Assembly: GCA_022578965.1 (NCBI GenBank) | Contig: MU400568.1 | Span: 124,001-188,000, forward strand | Reading direction: 5' to 3' | DNA: 64,000 bases | Source: Xylaria sp. FL1777 | Taxonomy: Eukaryota > Ascomycota > Sordariomycetes > Xylariales > Xylariaceae | Shown here: positions 34,492 through 46,090 of the stretch, in pieces | Position numbering within the stretch: position 1 is the first letter of the stretch | Layout of the letters: each line of letters begins with the position of its first letter | The notes under the pieces: model-generated | What the model was told of the DNA's origin: nothing | Seen by the model: the letters and a program-made list of their open reading frames with translations, nothing else | Databases searched by the model: none | Position numbers and translations under genes: made by a program

Positions 34492-36361
34492 TATGTTGAC
34501 GGTAGCTTTAGATATGTCAATGGGACATAACTAATACCTCGAAGGACGTTTTTCGGACTGCAAGGGACTCGGCAATGAAGTTTAACTGGCCCCCTTCTAG
34601 ATAAACGTGCTCTTGGCTCTTCTACGACGGATTGAATTCTATTATTGCGCTCGACGTAGGGGCTGTGAGCCAAGTCTCTGGAGACCATATATAAGTGATT
34701 CAACAACCCCAGGTTATCAGGAGTAGCACGATCAGGGGACATGGAGACACAAAAATATGAGTAAAGGGTAGGAAATAAGCCAGGATGAAGTAGTATCGAG
34801 TAGGAATAGAATATGAATCGCTAGTGTCCTTCCTGAAGTGGCATATAGATAAACGTTGAACGCAAAAGGGTAGGAGCGGGCGGTGCAACGTAAGGCAGGC
34901 TGGCGAGAGACTGACTGTGATGAAGTTATCACCAGAACAAAGAACTACTTCGTATGTGGTCACACGAAGGTCTTCGTGATCCTTACGAAGACCTTCGTGC
35001 AACAATAGATGTCATACTTTACACCCATAGTAGCGATCCTAACACTGAGTAGTATTTATATACTGCCTAAGTATGATAACGACGGCTGGGCCAGAACGGT
35101 ACGTCCGAAAAGGCTGAAATGGAAAGAATGGGAGTATAATTCAATATCGTACTGCGAATACGAGACGCTCTTATAGACGGTTAAGATCTCTATATGCCTC
35201 CGCATTACTAGGTCTTGGATGCTACATTTGGGGCGAGCAAGTCTTTTATTTGCAAAGTCCTTTCCTCCAAGCACCAATGCCGAATGCTCCCAATAAAGCC
35301 GTCCCAAACGAATACCTCCACCTTCTTCTCATGATTTTTTCAAGCGAATATCCAGCAAGCCAAAGGAAAAAACCATAAAACATATCTCAAAATCCCCCTA
35401 CTTCTCCATCGCTTGAAACCAACACCAAATACTTTCTATCACAGGGAGTAAGCATAGTCGCGGCGCCACCTATACTTACCTCCATGCCAGGATCACGTCC
35501 ATATGTATTGGTAGGACTGGTGGGTGGCCTCACAATACGACATCGCGCTTACGTTGAGTTCCGACAGAGTTGAGTTATCCGAGATGCGCGCGGCGAGTTG
35601 TTCGGCGGCAGGCCAAGTTGTCCACCCCACGTAAGGGCAGGGCTCAGGGCCGACCTGGGACGGTTCAAGTCCTTAATACATGAGTCTCGCCATTTTCCGT
35701 GCCTTGGTTGAATCTCTGTAAACGAGAGGTTATTATTGGGCAATCTACATTATGCCATGCTCTCGAAAGTCCATTCTTTCTCAAGGACCCTGCTGTTCTG
35801 GCATGTCTCGTTGGTTTGTGAGGAGCTTAGTGGTTGGGGCAAATGCAAGAGCTCATCTGTATTGTAACTTCGTATCAAGCAAGCACAGCCTGCCTATCTA
35901 TGTCATGGGCAGCATGCCCTAGAAATCTCGATGGTCTGCACGCTTGTTACTCCGGAGCGCTCGTGAAGGGTGGCTTAATTTAGGCGATTGCTCTACAGCT
36001 TTGCCCTCCTATATGATTCATACCCAAATTATACAGATGCGCCGGTGTTGGCATATGCACGGTATTAAGTCTATTTAGTTAGAATAATTATAATTCGGCT
36101 GTTCTACGCTCGCAATCTATATGCTGCCGCTTTACACACAAGACCTCAAAATATGAAATCCTACTCATGTTTTGCTGTACTCCATTTATGTCCGCAGATG
36201 CAAAACACCATGCACTACCATGGACTTCAGAAACTAGGTCATTAACGCTATACTCTACCGTATACAATAGTCTCCTCGTCCCTACATCTGAAAAGACACC
36301 CCGTATCTCCATACCCTGCAGGGTAAACACAGCGCGTCACACTCCCACTCAACGCCAACGT
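34492..36361. other. Intergenic, no supported gene
   Basis: About 1.9 kb. It includes a perfect nested palindrome at 34963-34999 (listed). Open frames here are short and unconvincing on both strands. Confidence 0.5.
34963..34999. repeat. Perfect nested palindrome
   Basis: CACGAAGGTCTTCGT (34963-34977) is an exact inverted copy of ACGAAGACCTTCGTG (34985-34999) across a 7-nt loop. Each arm is itself a 6-bp palindrome (ACGAAG-GT-CTTCGT). It lies about 470 bp upstream of the rhodopsin-domain gene start, on the far side from its coding region. Confidence 0.7.
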
Positions 36362-36940
36362 CTATTTAAGACTAGGTTTATGATCCTTCAAAAACTCCTC
36401 CTCAGCCTCGGTATTCGTCCTTCCCAGAAGCGCATTCCTCGTCGGGTATCTCCCGAACTTCTCGAGCTGCGCCAGATGTCTCTGGGAAGCCGCAATACCC
36501 ATATCGACCCAATCGTGCTCCTCGGCAGTGGCACACCTCGCCTTCAGCCCCTCGATCAGCCCGCGGGCCGCGATCACCGAGATCAGCGTCTCCTGCTGCA
36601 GCAGCGCCATGTAGAGCGCCGAGGCCTGGAGCACGGTGAGGCGGGCGTCGAAGCCGCGGGCGACGGCGCGCGTGGCCGTGTCCCAGGCCTTGGCGTCGCC
36701 GCTGAAGACCTCGGCGGACCCGCGGAAGAGGTTGCGCGGGAACTGGTCCAGCAGGACGACGAGGGCCAGGCTGGACTCGGGCTCGGCGGCCCAGGCGTCG
36801 AGCTCGTTCCCGCGGGCCTTGAGGACGAGGTCGCCGAACTCGGTCTTCAGCTGCTCGTCCAGGCCCTTGGGTGCCACTATCCATTCGATCGGGTTGCGGT
36901 CGAACCAGAAGGACAGGATGCGCTTGACGTCCGAGTCCAT
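36362..36940 (-). CDS. DUF924 family protein
   Basis: A single exon of 192 aa. ILSFWFDRNPIEWI at the start, then LLDQFPRNLFRG and AFDAR-like middle, and QLEKFGRYPTRNALLGR at the end match DUF924 (PF06041), a helical family of unknown biochemical role in bacteria and eukaryotes. The usual MHSE-type motif in the middle is replaced by ALLQQETL, so the putative active or binding residue may be missing. The central part (about 36540-36900) is far more GC-rich than its surroundings. That keeps several other frames open, which I treat as shadows. Cytosolic location is expected. A true start at 36940 fits the family. Confidence 0.85.
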   Translation of the reverse strand: MDSDVKRILSFWFDRNPIEWIVAPKGLDEQLKTEFGDLVLKARGNELDAWAAEPESSLALVVLLDQFPRNLFRGSAEVFSGDAKAWDTATRAVARGFDARLTVLQASALYMALLQQETLISVIAARGLIEGLKARCATAEEHDWVDMGIAASQRHLAQLEKFGRYPTRNALLGRTNTEAEEEFLKDHKPSLK

Positions 36941-37678
36941 GGTGGATACCTGATGCTTGAGGTGGGGTAGGTAAGTATTTATAGAGGAGGAGAGTTGCGA
37001 GTGGGTAGTGTTCTACGAATTGACTCTAGCAAGTCGGGAAGTTATGATTTTGTATAGCATATGATCAAGAGCTGGTATGAAAGCTCCCAAGATTTTAGAG
37101 GCTTAGGAATTGGGAAACACCGGTAGAGTCTCTTATACTATCTACGACCCACCTATCGACCGTTTGTAAGCGACGTACATGATAAAAATAGCTGCTGCAC
37201 TGAATGCGGCTAAAGCCAAAAGGAAACAGTCAAGTATAGCTTGCTACATACAAGTTGCGATCATGTTGTTGGACTCAAGACAGTTATGTGCAGGACTAAT
37301 AAAGGCTGTCAACCTATCCCAGGCAAGATACCCATTGGTTATTAAACTAGCGTAAAGATCGACAACGATTTATTCGGACTAATTACTGCACTAATGTAAC
37401 ATCGAGTGCTGTTAGAAGTGAAGTCTATTCTGCCTACTAAGCGGGCGCATGATCCAATACTATTACACACCAGTGCTAGGGAACACCGGGGTTAGAGCAA
37501 CACCTGCTTAACACAATTCATAGAATCATGCACCTCAAATATCGGAGAACCGTAAAAGAAACGTTGTTATCAATAAGATACTAGGATATCCTCGTCATAC
37601 ACATGACATCAATAGTGAGCTGCATATCCCGTATGCATGAGATCATCACTAATAGCCGCCAAATCAACCGCTCCATAA
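36941..37678. other. Intergenic, no supported gene
   Basis: 738 bp between the DUF924 start and the synthetase stop. AT-rich; nothing recognised. Confidence 0.5.
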
Positions 37679-39610
37679 CTACTGTTTCTTCACATCTTCT
37701 TTAAGTGCGACGATAGAATTAAGGATAATGCTGTCCTCAGTACTGTCCTTGTCCATGGCCTATACAACGCGCAAATCAGTCAACAAAGTCGAGCGTTGCA
37801 AGAGGAGCAGCAGCAGCACACTTACAAAGTAGGAGACGCGCACAGCCTGAAACCTGACATCTTCTGGTACGATTGGTCCGCTTTCTGCGTCTTCCATTTT
37901 AGGCCAAGGAGCCTGGCGTTTCACCTCTTCGAACCCGGAGTTGACGAGCGCATTGGAGTAAACAGTCTCGCTATCGGGATTAATATCGGCCAAAAAGCCC
38001 CCTTCAACTGCGGTCGGGTTTCGCGACTTGAACAGCGGCCTGTATACTCTGGCTGTGACTGAACGTGATCCTTCAGGCACCCAATGAATGTACGCCTTCG
38101 GTTTCTGGCCTGTGGTATCCAGTGACGCCGTTATTTCTGTGACTAGACCAGTAGTTTCATCCTCGACGAAAGAGATGGCCTTGATTGGGTGAGGAACTTG
38201 AAGCAAACCGACTGATGTACCGGGAGACAGGCGGAAAAAGTCTTCATGAGATGTTGTGCGAAAGTCGGAACGGTCAATATATATCGTCTTCGTCAACTTG
38301 ACCTTGTATGAACCCATAGAAGGGTCCTTAGACAGCGGCATCACGAGCTCTTCTCCGTCAAGAGAACCGATATCTTGGATAACAACCGGGATTGGGTCGA
38401 GTACTAGTAGGACACGAGGTACGGACGTTTCGAGGTAACGGCGAACTGACTGCTCAAAACGTGTGACTTGGATATGACTCAGAGCCGTCGTAACACCAAG
38501 TTCATTGATAAAGGACAGAATGGCGCCGGGGGGTATTCCGCGACGGCGAATGGCTATCAGGGTATACAGACGGGGATCGTCCCATCCACGAACAATGCCT
38601 GACTCGACAAGTTTCTTGAGTGCTCTCTTGCTCATGATGGTACCCTCAACGTTCAAACGGCCATATTCGCGTTGCATGGGTGCATAAACTTCAAGGGCAT
38701 TTACTAGCCAATCGTAGCTTTCTCGTGCCGTAATGAACTCGGTCGTACATAGACTATGGGTCACGCTCTCGATACTATCACAGAGACAATGGGCGAAGTC
38801 GTAGGTAGGGTAGATGATCCATTTATCGCCGGTACGAAAGTGCGGCGTGCGGTTCTTGGGTATCCGGTAAGCCGTCAAGTCCCACATCTGTGGGTTACCA
38901 CTCCCCAGAATGTCCTGCTTCATTCTCAGGATTGCCGCAGCCGGTTCGTATTTCCCGTCGCGCATGTCACGGAACTTGCGCAGGTTGGTCTCGACGTCTT
39001 GGTCAGCGTGGGAGCAAGAATACCGTGGCAGCTCTCCATTCTCCCCTCCGCGCTGCTTCTTGATCTCGGTATCGATGCAGTGGCATACGTAGGCTTTGTG
39101 CCGGTTGATCAAGTCCTCGGCGAGATCGTATAAGCGCTGGAAGTTATCGCTGGAGTAAGTGACTTGAACGGGCTTGAAACCTAGCCATTTGACCATGTCC
39201 TCGATGGCGTGAAAGAACTCGGCCTCTTCCGCATCGGGATTTGTGTCGTCAAATCGTAGGATGCACTCGCCGCCGTGGAACCGAGCAAAGCCAAAGTTGA
39301 CACAGATGGCTTTGGCGTGGCCCAGATGGAGGAAGCCATTGGGCTCGGGGGGGAACCTCGTCCGCACGGTGGAAGAGGGCCGCTCGTTGAACACATCTGC
39401 CAGGAAGCCGCGCTTGAACATGGCATCGACGTCGGCCGGCTGGGCTTGGCCTGGAGTGGGCTTTGGCGGTTTGGGCGTCGAGTTGGCTGTCGCCTTCGCC
39501 GCTTTCTTGGCCCTCTTCTGTTGTCGTTTCTTCAGCTCGCTTTTTGACACCATCTCCCCCGTCTCAGCGTCTAGCTGGAGCTTAGCAAGGCTCTCTGTAG
39601 TGTTCTCCAT
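37679..39610 (-). CDS. Glutaminyl-tRNA synthetase
   Basis: Two exons (39610-37826 and 37759-37679, 66-nt intron) encode 621 aa. A Lys/Ala-rich N-terminal extension of about 60 residues (KKRQQKRAKKAAKA) precedes the class I catalytic core. PEPNGFLHLGHAK contains the HIGH motif (95-98) and VEGTIMSKR the KMSKS equivalent (326-329). The anticodon-binding beta-barrels follow, with RVLLVLDPIPVVI and SVTARVYRPLF. The last splice gives VSYFAMDKDST, the usual eukaryotic GlnRS end. The enzyme charges tRNA-Gln with glutamine in the cytosol. The upstream SNPs-free frame and full motifs show an intact essential gene. It is the one clear housekeeping gene here and anchors the window as nuclear chromosome. 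Confidence 0.95.
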
Positions 39611-40695
39611 GGTGGCCGTGGTTCTTGGGGGAGATAAGAGTCATCAGACTGGAGGGATGCCGAGTGCGCAGTTGGTTAAAGGGAGGACCTAGTCAGATAT
39701 TCTTGGCATGTTTAATCAGGTACCTACCTCTAAGTAACTTATCTAGCGGGGGGTCCTAAAAGCCTTATCGAGCGCGGGGTACTTGCATGGCACATGTTCC
39801 AGGGGACTAGGACAATTAGGTTTGTGACATGCGCTTTTAAACCCTTGGTAGTCAAGCCTTATCAGAGGGGCTGCGCCACAGCGCCACACTGTTGTTTCTA
39901 GCGAGGGGCAGAGCGCGGGGTTGTAAGGAATGTTAAGTGACCCCGCTAGCGGCGGCAGTTTCCGAGATCACAATTCGCCACTACAGTCAGGTCGGTCGGT
40001 CTCTCCAACTCCGTTGACGCCTCAACCTTAACGTTTCTATCGATCCACTTGAGCTATTCATGCGAAAAAAAAAAATGATATTGGCATTTTAGAGATGCTT
40101 CTGTATCATTGCAATTAACCTAACCCAACCTATACCAACTTAGAGTATTACCGACTAGTATGAACTTCGCGGAGGTGTGGAGTAGCGATCTGTATTAAAC
40201 TAGTACAACTTATAAAAACAATCTCTTACAACATATTTAACTGAATTAAAAAAACTTTTTTTTTATTTCATACCAATGAGTTTCGCGCTATCCAGCACTA
40301 TTCTTTGCGCTACCCCAGCCTAATACTTGTTGAGCGTTTCAATTGCGGAATCGACAATTACTTTACCATGATTAAATAGAGCTGTTCAGGTGGAGAAATA
40401 TTCAACCTATGAGTTTCGATATCTTACGGCGGCCCCTATTAACAAAGGTACCTCAAAGTAATATATATCACTTTCTTTCTTTCAGGCACTGGAATTGGCA
40501 GGGACTTACACTATAATAAACTCTACATCGGAATGCGTAGCACGGGATCCCGCCCGTCTCTTCTCGTCGCGGTCTTCTCTCTACCCATAACCCCACCAAG
40601 ATATAATGAGACCGAATCCCAAAGGCATCGCTCGCCTGTCGCCCCCGTATCTCTCAATCTCTCAGCATCTCAGCCATTCCCGCTCTCTTCAACAG
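39611..40695. other. Intergenic, divergent promoters
   Basis: About 1.1 kb between two divergently transcribed genes. Poly-A (about 40067) and poly-T (about 40256) runs are visible. Promoters of both genes must lie here; no conserved element is recognised. Confidence 0.5.
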
Positions 40696-41650
40696 ATGGC
40701 GTCTTTCGCATTCCGTAGCCGCCGGCCAAGTTTCGGCGACAGCAACTATTATCCGGCGGGCTGGGATCGCGATCGGCTTCTCAGAGCATCCATTGCCGAT
40801 CTTCACGGGTTGCCGGCCGGTGAGTTTGACAGGATGCGAGCAGGTATGATTGAAAAGATGGGGCCAGATGAATTCCAACGCTGGGTCAACTTGCTACCCT
40901 CATCCGCATCCTTAGAGTCGGGTAGCTCGAGAACGCAAATTGAGGTGGATGCAAGAGAGACAACGACAGATCAACCCGTTCAGTCACGGTCTTCTGTCAC
41001 GCCCGATTTTGTGCGCGTTGTGCAGGAACAGTATGCGACTGGCGTGTGGGGTTTCGTTATTTTTGACAGCGTCGGGCATGAAATGAGCGACAATGTCCGA
41101 CAAGAGCAACGCGAGCGCCTTAAGGCACAGATCCGTGCACCATTGGAGAGATACGCTGATGTCGCCGGCGTCATGGATGCAGCAGAACGTTTTCACTTAG
41201 AATGGGTGCAGGTTAGGACCGCTGAAGGCGACGCTGAACTCGTCGCTAGGTATGGACATACAGGCCCCGACTCTCGTCATCAGTTCTGAAACTCTTGTAT
41301 CTAGGAGGTATGGCGCGAGCTTAGAACAGGGTACACTTCCCAAGACTCTCAGCCATCCGTCGTTCTGTCTCAATTTCTCCCCGAAATCATTGAACTCACT
41401 GCTTCGATTGGGGGAGAGCCACGGAGCATTCGTTCAAGTCGTCGCCCCAATTTCGACAGATCAGGAATACGAGGAAAACGAGCGTCAACTCGCCGAGGAG
41501 CAGGACGAGATGTATCCTACACATTTCAATGTACCTTTGGATTCGCTGCTTCCTGGCCTGTATCCCGTTTGGGGGAGGCAATCATTAAGCTTAAGCGAAT
41601 TGGGAGGACACCTGAAACCCGATGAGATCTGGGAATCGGGGGCAACATAA
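40696..41650 (+). CDS. Hypothetical fungal protein
   Basis: Two exons (40696-41249 and 41305-41650, 55-nt intron restoring VARRYGASL) encode 299 aa; an in-frame ATG at 40606 would add 30 residues. The N-terminus has YYPAGWDRDRLLRASIADLHGLP, then a Ser-rich linker, and a core starting YATGVWGFVIFDSVGHEM. It ends FNVPLDSLLPGLYPVWGR and a short tail. The WGFVIF core resembles lineage-specific fungal proteins of unknown function in which a similar GFV[IV] segment starts the conserved domain; I cannot name a family. No signal peptide or membrane segment is seen. Codon use and splice signals look normal, so I take it as a working gene. Confidence 0.75.
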
Positions 41651-43287
41651 CTGCCTTCCAGACTGAGGCCACCGCAAACGAGAATCATTAGTTTGGTTCG
41701 TGCGGGCTGCTAGTACGAGTGGGCATACGGTCATGCGTGGGAAATGGTTAAGTTCTTCTGTCAGCAAAACTATAGGGACAGGAAAAGTTCAATGTTAGCG
41801 ATATATAGTATACGGTCCACTCTGGGGGATTGTACAAGACACGAGAGATCTCTCAGATCAAAATCATTTTCTGAACTAGTTAATTGACTTCGTTTTACTT
41901 TTCTGCCGACTTTTATTTTTCGTAAATATTCACCTCTAGTAGCAACCATCTCCCTAACCCAGAACATAGAAAAGGCCAACGCCAAGCGCTTGGATAAGGC
42001 GGTCTATCCAAGGCGAGAAATGACGCTATCTAGACTATGTAAGTCAGCCAACGTGACGTGCAACGAGTCCCCTGAGTGGAGTGTGTATGTGATCAGAGAG
42101 AGTCAGACTTCTCAAAGACAAAGCTGCAGAGTTAGCCATGTCGCCCTCCTATGGAAGTTGAGGTAGCTGGATGACGCAGTCGCGTCACTAACTTTTAGCC
42201 AAGCATCCTCGGCACAAAGGGGGCGTGGTGGGCTACCTTCCGGCGATCAGACCAGACAACAAATAAGCAAATATAGTTAAGATTTGATGGTGTAGACGAA
42301 GCGCTATAAATTTGCCATCGGCAAGGCAGGATGCTTCTTCTGCTGCTACTGACTCAGAATCAACATGTGCTCTTCTATCATCCTAACCTTCGAGCCCTGA
42401 GAAAAAGGAGATAAAAAACATCGGTTAACTTGCCTTTCTCGACATTCTCAACCTTATTTTCTCTTTCTAACTCACCTCAGCATTATAACAGCCCAGCACC
42501 AGCCCCAACACACAAAGAGACCTTTATGTTATGACTATGTTTGTAACTACTAGTTTACAGATTTCAAGGACATTCCTACCATTTTTGCTTTTTAGGTCAA
42601 GGATGAAGAAAATCTACTATAGCATTGGAAATTAAACTCTTATAGGAAAGTCTCTTATCTCAACTGGAGCGAGCAAGTTAGTAATTAGCGTTAGTATGTG
42701 TGAATCCAAAGTATTGTATCACCTATAAGAGCATCTTCAAACTCGATCTTAAAGTGTTATATAGTACACGTTCTATCTCGAAGGTAGAATATAATGGAAG
42801 AATGGAATGAAAAAAAAAAGATGATGTGGTTGATTTTTTTCATCTCCGTCTCTTTTATGCCCACATACAGCTCATAATTTGTTGATCTCTCCTATAGGTA
42901 AGGTCTAAGTGCCACGGGCAACCCATGGTGGAAAGGTAAGGAGCTAGGACTCTTGTATAAAAGCAATTGGCACACCCGGTAGATTATTTTTTACAAAGAT
43001 TAGCCACGTTAGTCCTCTATTAATATTTGTCGAGTATGTCGATGGATAAAATCAATGGCTTAACCCCCTAGGACGCAAACAATAGTTAGAAAAATCTGGT
43101 AATTTTTTGGGGGGAAATGTTAAGAGAAGCATAGTATACGTAAGGTGAATTATTATATATAAAACCATACGATGTAACTGGTAAGCAATATTATTGAGCA
43201 GTATATTTTTTGTATTTGCTAATCGCTTGGCTAAGGTAGAAAATCTTTTAACCTTTGTTATATAACTTTAGGTTATTACTTCATAAA
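41651..43287. other. Intergenic, no supported gene
   Basis: About 1.6 kb. 42400-42520 is C/T- and CA-rich, like a fungal 5' leader, but no coding sequence follows, so an unannotated transcript is possible. 42500-43280 is strongly AT-rich. Confidence 0.45.
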
Positions 43288-45108
43288 TTAGGTGGTTGGA
43301 CATGCCTCAAGTACTTCACTGAATTCGGAGCGTATTCTGATAGCATCTTTTGAACTGAGGATCCGAAAGTTCAGTTTCTCGCCCGTATCTCTGTAGACAA
43401 TAACGCTGTCACACGGATCAGTAAAAGTGAAGTCCCCGCAAGCAACAATCTGCAGCGAAGGTAGCCCTGTGGGACCATATACCCACTCGAGGAACTGAAG
43501 AAATTCTCTCGAAGGTGTGAACCTGGCAGCTTCTGCAGTTTCTCTTAACGGAGAATAGCGTGTGTCACCTATGGACTGTCGGATATGTAGTAGCTTCAAC
43601 GAACTCTTTGACTTGAAATGTTGTAGTATGGTTTTCTGCAATAATTGTTAATGACTTAGGATCATACTCACCATAGCAATACTTACTAGCAGCCCGAGTC
43701 CACAAGCTAGGCCGATGCACTCAAGGTCGAGTCTGGCAAGGGGATTCTGCTGGGTGGGGTCATCCTTCATACGCTGCAATTGGTGCGGAGGGATGGCAAG
43801 GTCTTGTAACTCCGATTGCCAAGTTAAGGGTTGGGGATGATACACGAACTTCTTCAGGGTTGCATGATGGTGAGCAGCATTGTCCCATATTAGCTCGAGA
43901 TTATGTAGACCGTCTTCGGATTCATAATTCTCCCTGATAAAGAGCTCTTCAAGACCCTGAAATGTGCGAATGAACCGCCCTACGACCGGTGCGCCCAGTA
44001 TACTATCACCTCTTAAACCTTTAATCTCAAGGCGTTTGAGATGTATCGAAAAATTCTGACCAGCAATATGTTCGAGAAATGTGATCCAGCCGGGGCAGTT
44101 GCAAAGTGTGAGGGAGACAAGGGTGTTGAAGTTTAACACCGGTATCATTGAGACCACAATTGGTACCTCAATGAGTGATAAAATACGGATGTCTGGGAAG
44201 TAGAGTACAGGGGAAAGGTTATTAAGCCCAGGCATGGTGTCCGAAAACAAAGAATGTAGCTCAAAATCACTTTTACGATGACTGTCGTCATTGTCCAGTA
44301 TATGTTCGAAAACTTCCCAGCATATGAAATCTACGTCGACCTCTTGTATGTGTCTAGAGTTGGTTCGGAGAGCCACTGATAGAGTTTCCAGGTTGCAGGG
44401 GGTTGGCCTCTTCCAGGTTAGACTCCGAAGCTGGTGAAACGGCGATAGGTCTATCTTGTATCTACCATTGTGGCTAAAATGGCACATGAAGTCGGTTTCT
44501 AGATAGAGCGATCTTAAGCTACAATTATGGCGAAGGGAGATTATCCCATGATCCCCGAGGATTTCCGAGGGCACGCAAATACCCAGATGCCAGCTAGTTC
44601 ACTGGCGTTAGAAGCTTAATAATCAGGGAGCATACGCAGTTTAAGGGCGAGAGGGTTAAGAACCTGAAGCTGTGCAATTGACCATCCTCAAATCGCGTCA
44701 GTACTGAATGAAGTCTCTGGGCGAGGTGATCGAAACGCCAACGATTGTTGAAAAATTCGGCCGTGGGCTCCCCCTCAGTGCCAAATAAATAATCGAAACG
44801 ATGAATGGAGTCACAATCTCGGACCATTTTCACTTTCTCATCGGGGAGAAGGTGGAGGTCAGTTGTGAGCTTGAAGCATATATGTCCGATGCTTGCAGCG
44901 TGTGTTGGATTGAAAGTCACGGATTTCCATAGAGCTCTGACGCTGAGCTCGTATGTACGACGCGAGACAAGAGACAACGACTGGAGGTCGGATTTGTGTA
45001 ACTATTAATATTACGATTAGCGTTTCATCCGTGAGACGATATTCAACGGGTGCACTAAACCATGTCAGCTATGATGCTAAAAACTTCAGGCGGTAATTTC
45101 GTCAGCAT
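43288..45108 (-). CDS. F-box protein with leucine-rich C-terminal region
   Basis: Four exons: 45108-45061, 45001-44664, 44593-43687 and 43635-43288, 546 aa. The 16-codon first exon splices to give LPPEVFSIIADMLHKSDLQSLSLVSRR, a clear F-box. The second junction gives LHSFSWHLGICVPSEILG, typical of fungal F-box proteins that continue into irregular leucine-rich repeats (LRSLYLETD, RILSLIEVPIV, LKRLEIKGLRG). The last intron is only 51 nt. F-box proteins bring substrates to SCF ubiquitin ligases; this family is large and fast-evolving in moulds, and the target is unknown. Splice 1 uses a weak GTTTAG donor, but without it the F-box is incomplete. Confidence 0.8.
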
Positions 45109-46090
45109 CTTCGGGATTGTGATGGGTGTATCGAGTTGCTGGAATGAAGGTTATCGAGGAGTAGGTAGAGAGTCCCCATTCAGGCGAAGGGCCGGGTGAT
45201 GGAAGTCGATTCTAAATGAGCATCATTTGGGGGTGAAGAAAGAGATTCGGAGTTCTCGTCGAGGTGAGTGATGCTACAGTGTGGGAGGAGGTACCCAAGT
45301 ATCTAGGCAGGCGCTTAGGGAAAGCTCTATAGCTTGGGCAGGTGCTTGATTTGCAGGTAACTGCGCAACTTCTCAGGTACTTAGTACTTACTCGGCAAGG
45401 TGGAATCGCCAATGCCACAGCAGGAGCGTTGGCCTGTCCCTGAGCTCCTTCCATACAGGCTAGTAGAGCACACCACTGCATCTGTTTTTATGGCCTTGAA
45501 TTTGATACCTACGTAAGAACCAAGTACATTTAGCAGTGCTTTCAATTGCAACTGTACCTCTCGGAACACCATGACGGAGTCCTTAAATTGTTAAGATGTT
45601 AAGAATATACCCGCTTAACAACACAAAGAGGTAGGTAGCGTTCGGTTGATTACACACAAGCTACTTGGGACCTCAGCCCGTAGCAATATCAGGAACTCAG
45701 CACGAGAGTCTGTGCCGACTCATCGTGCGGGTGCGGTCCAACTTATAGCTGCCGGGCCTCCGTTTTGCCATCGGCAGGTTGACTCCACCGGTGCACCGTA
45801 TTGGAGGAAACGAAACCATTGAGCCGCCGGGTTATGCTGCTCCTCCTGCCCCAAACGATGCCGCTTCTGCTTGAGCCAACCCCCTTCTTTCACCCCCTTT
45901 GCGGGACACCCGCCCCACCAGGAGGGGATCTTCACATGACCCTAATCCATTACTGTAAAGGGGCCAATAACCTTACTAAACTTGGATACAAGAATATATT
46001 CCAAGTTCCAAGTCCTGAAGTATAGGTAACATCCTGTTACTTGTGATTGCGCAGCTTGAAATTAAACCTATATACTACATTATTTATATT
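45109..46090. other. Intergenic with one dispersed repeat copy
   Basis: About 1 kb. It holds the repeat at 45745-45866. No other supported coding sequence is visible; GC content is uneven. Confidence 0.5.
45745..45866 (-). repeat. Dispersed repeat copy B (inverted partner at 2142-2264)
   Basis: Read on the minus strand this copy matches 2142-2264. A minus-strand frame here reads NPAAQWFRFLQYGAPVES then CRWQNGGPAAISWTAPAR and a stop, within a frame of 71 codons starting at 45935. I do not recognise the protein. Differences from copy A are mostly transitions. Confidence 0.75.

Noticed and set aside
36402..36884. Arg/Gly/Pro-rich frames on both strands inside the DUF924 gene
   Set aside because: Shadows caused by high GC; only the 192-aa frame has family motifs.
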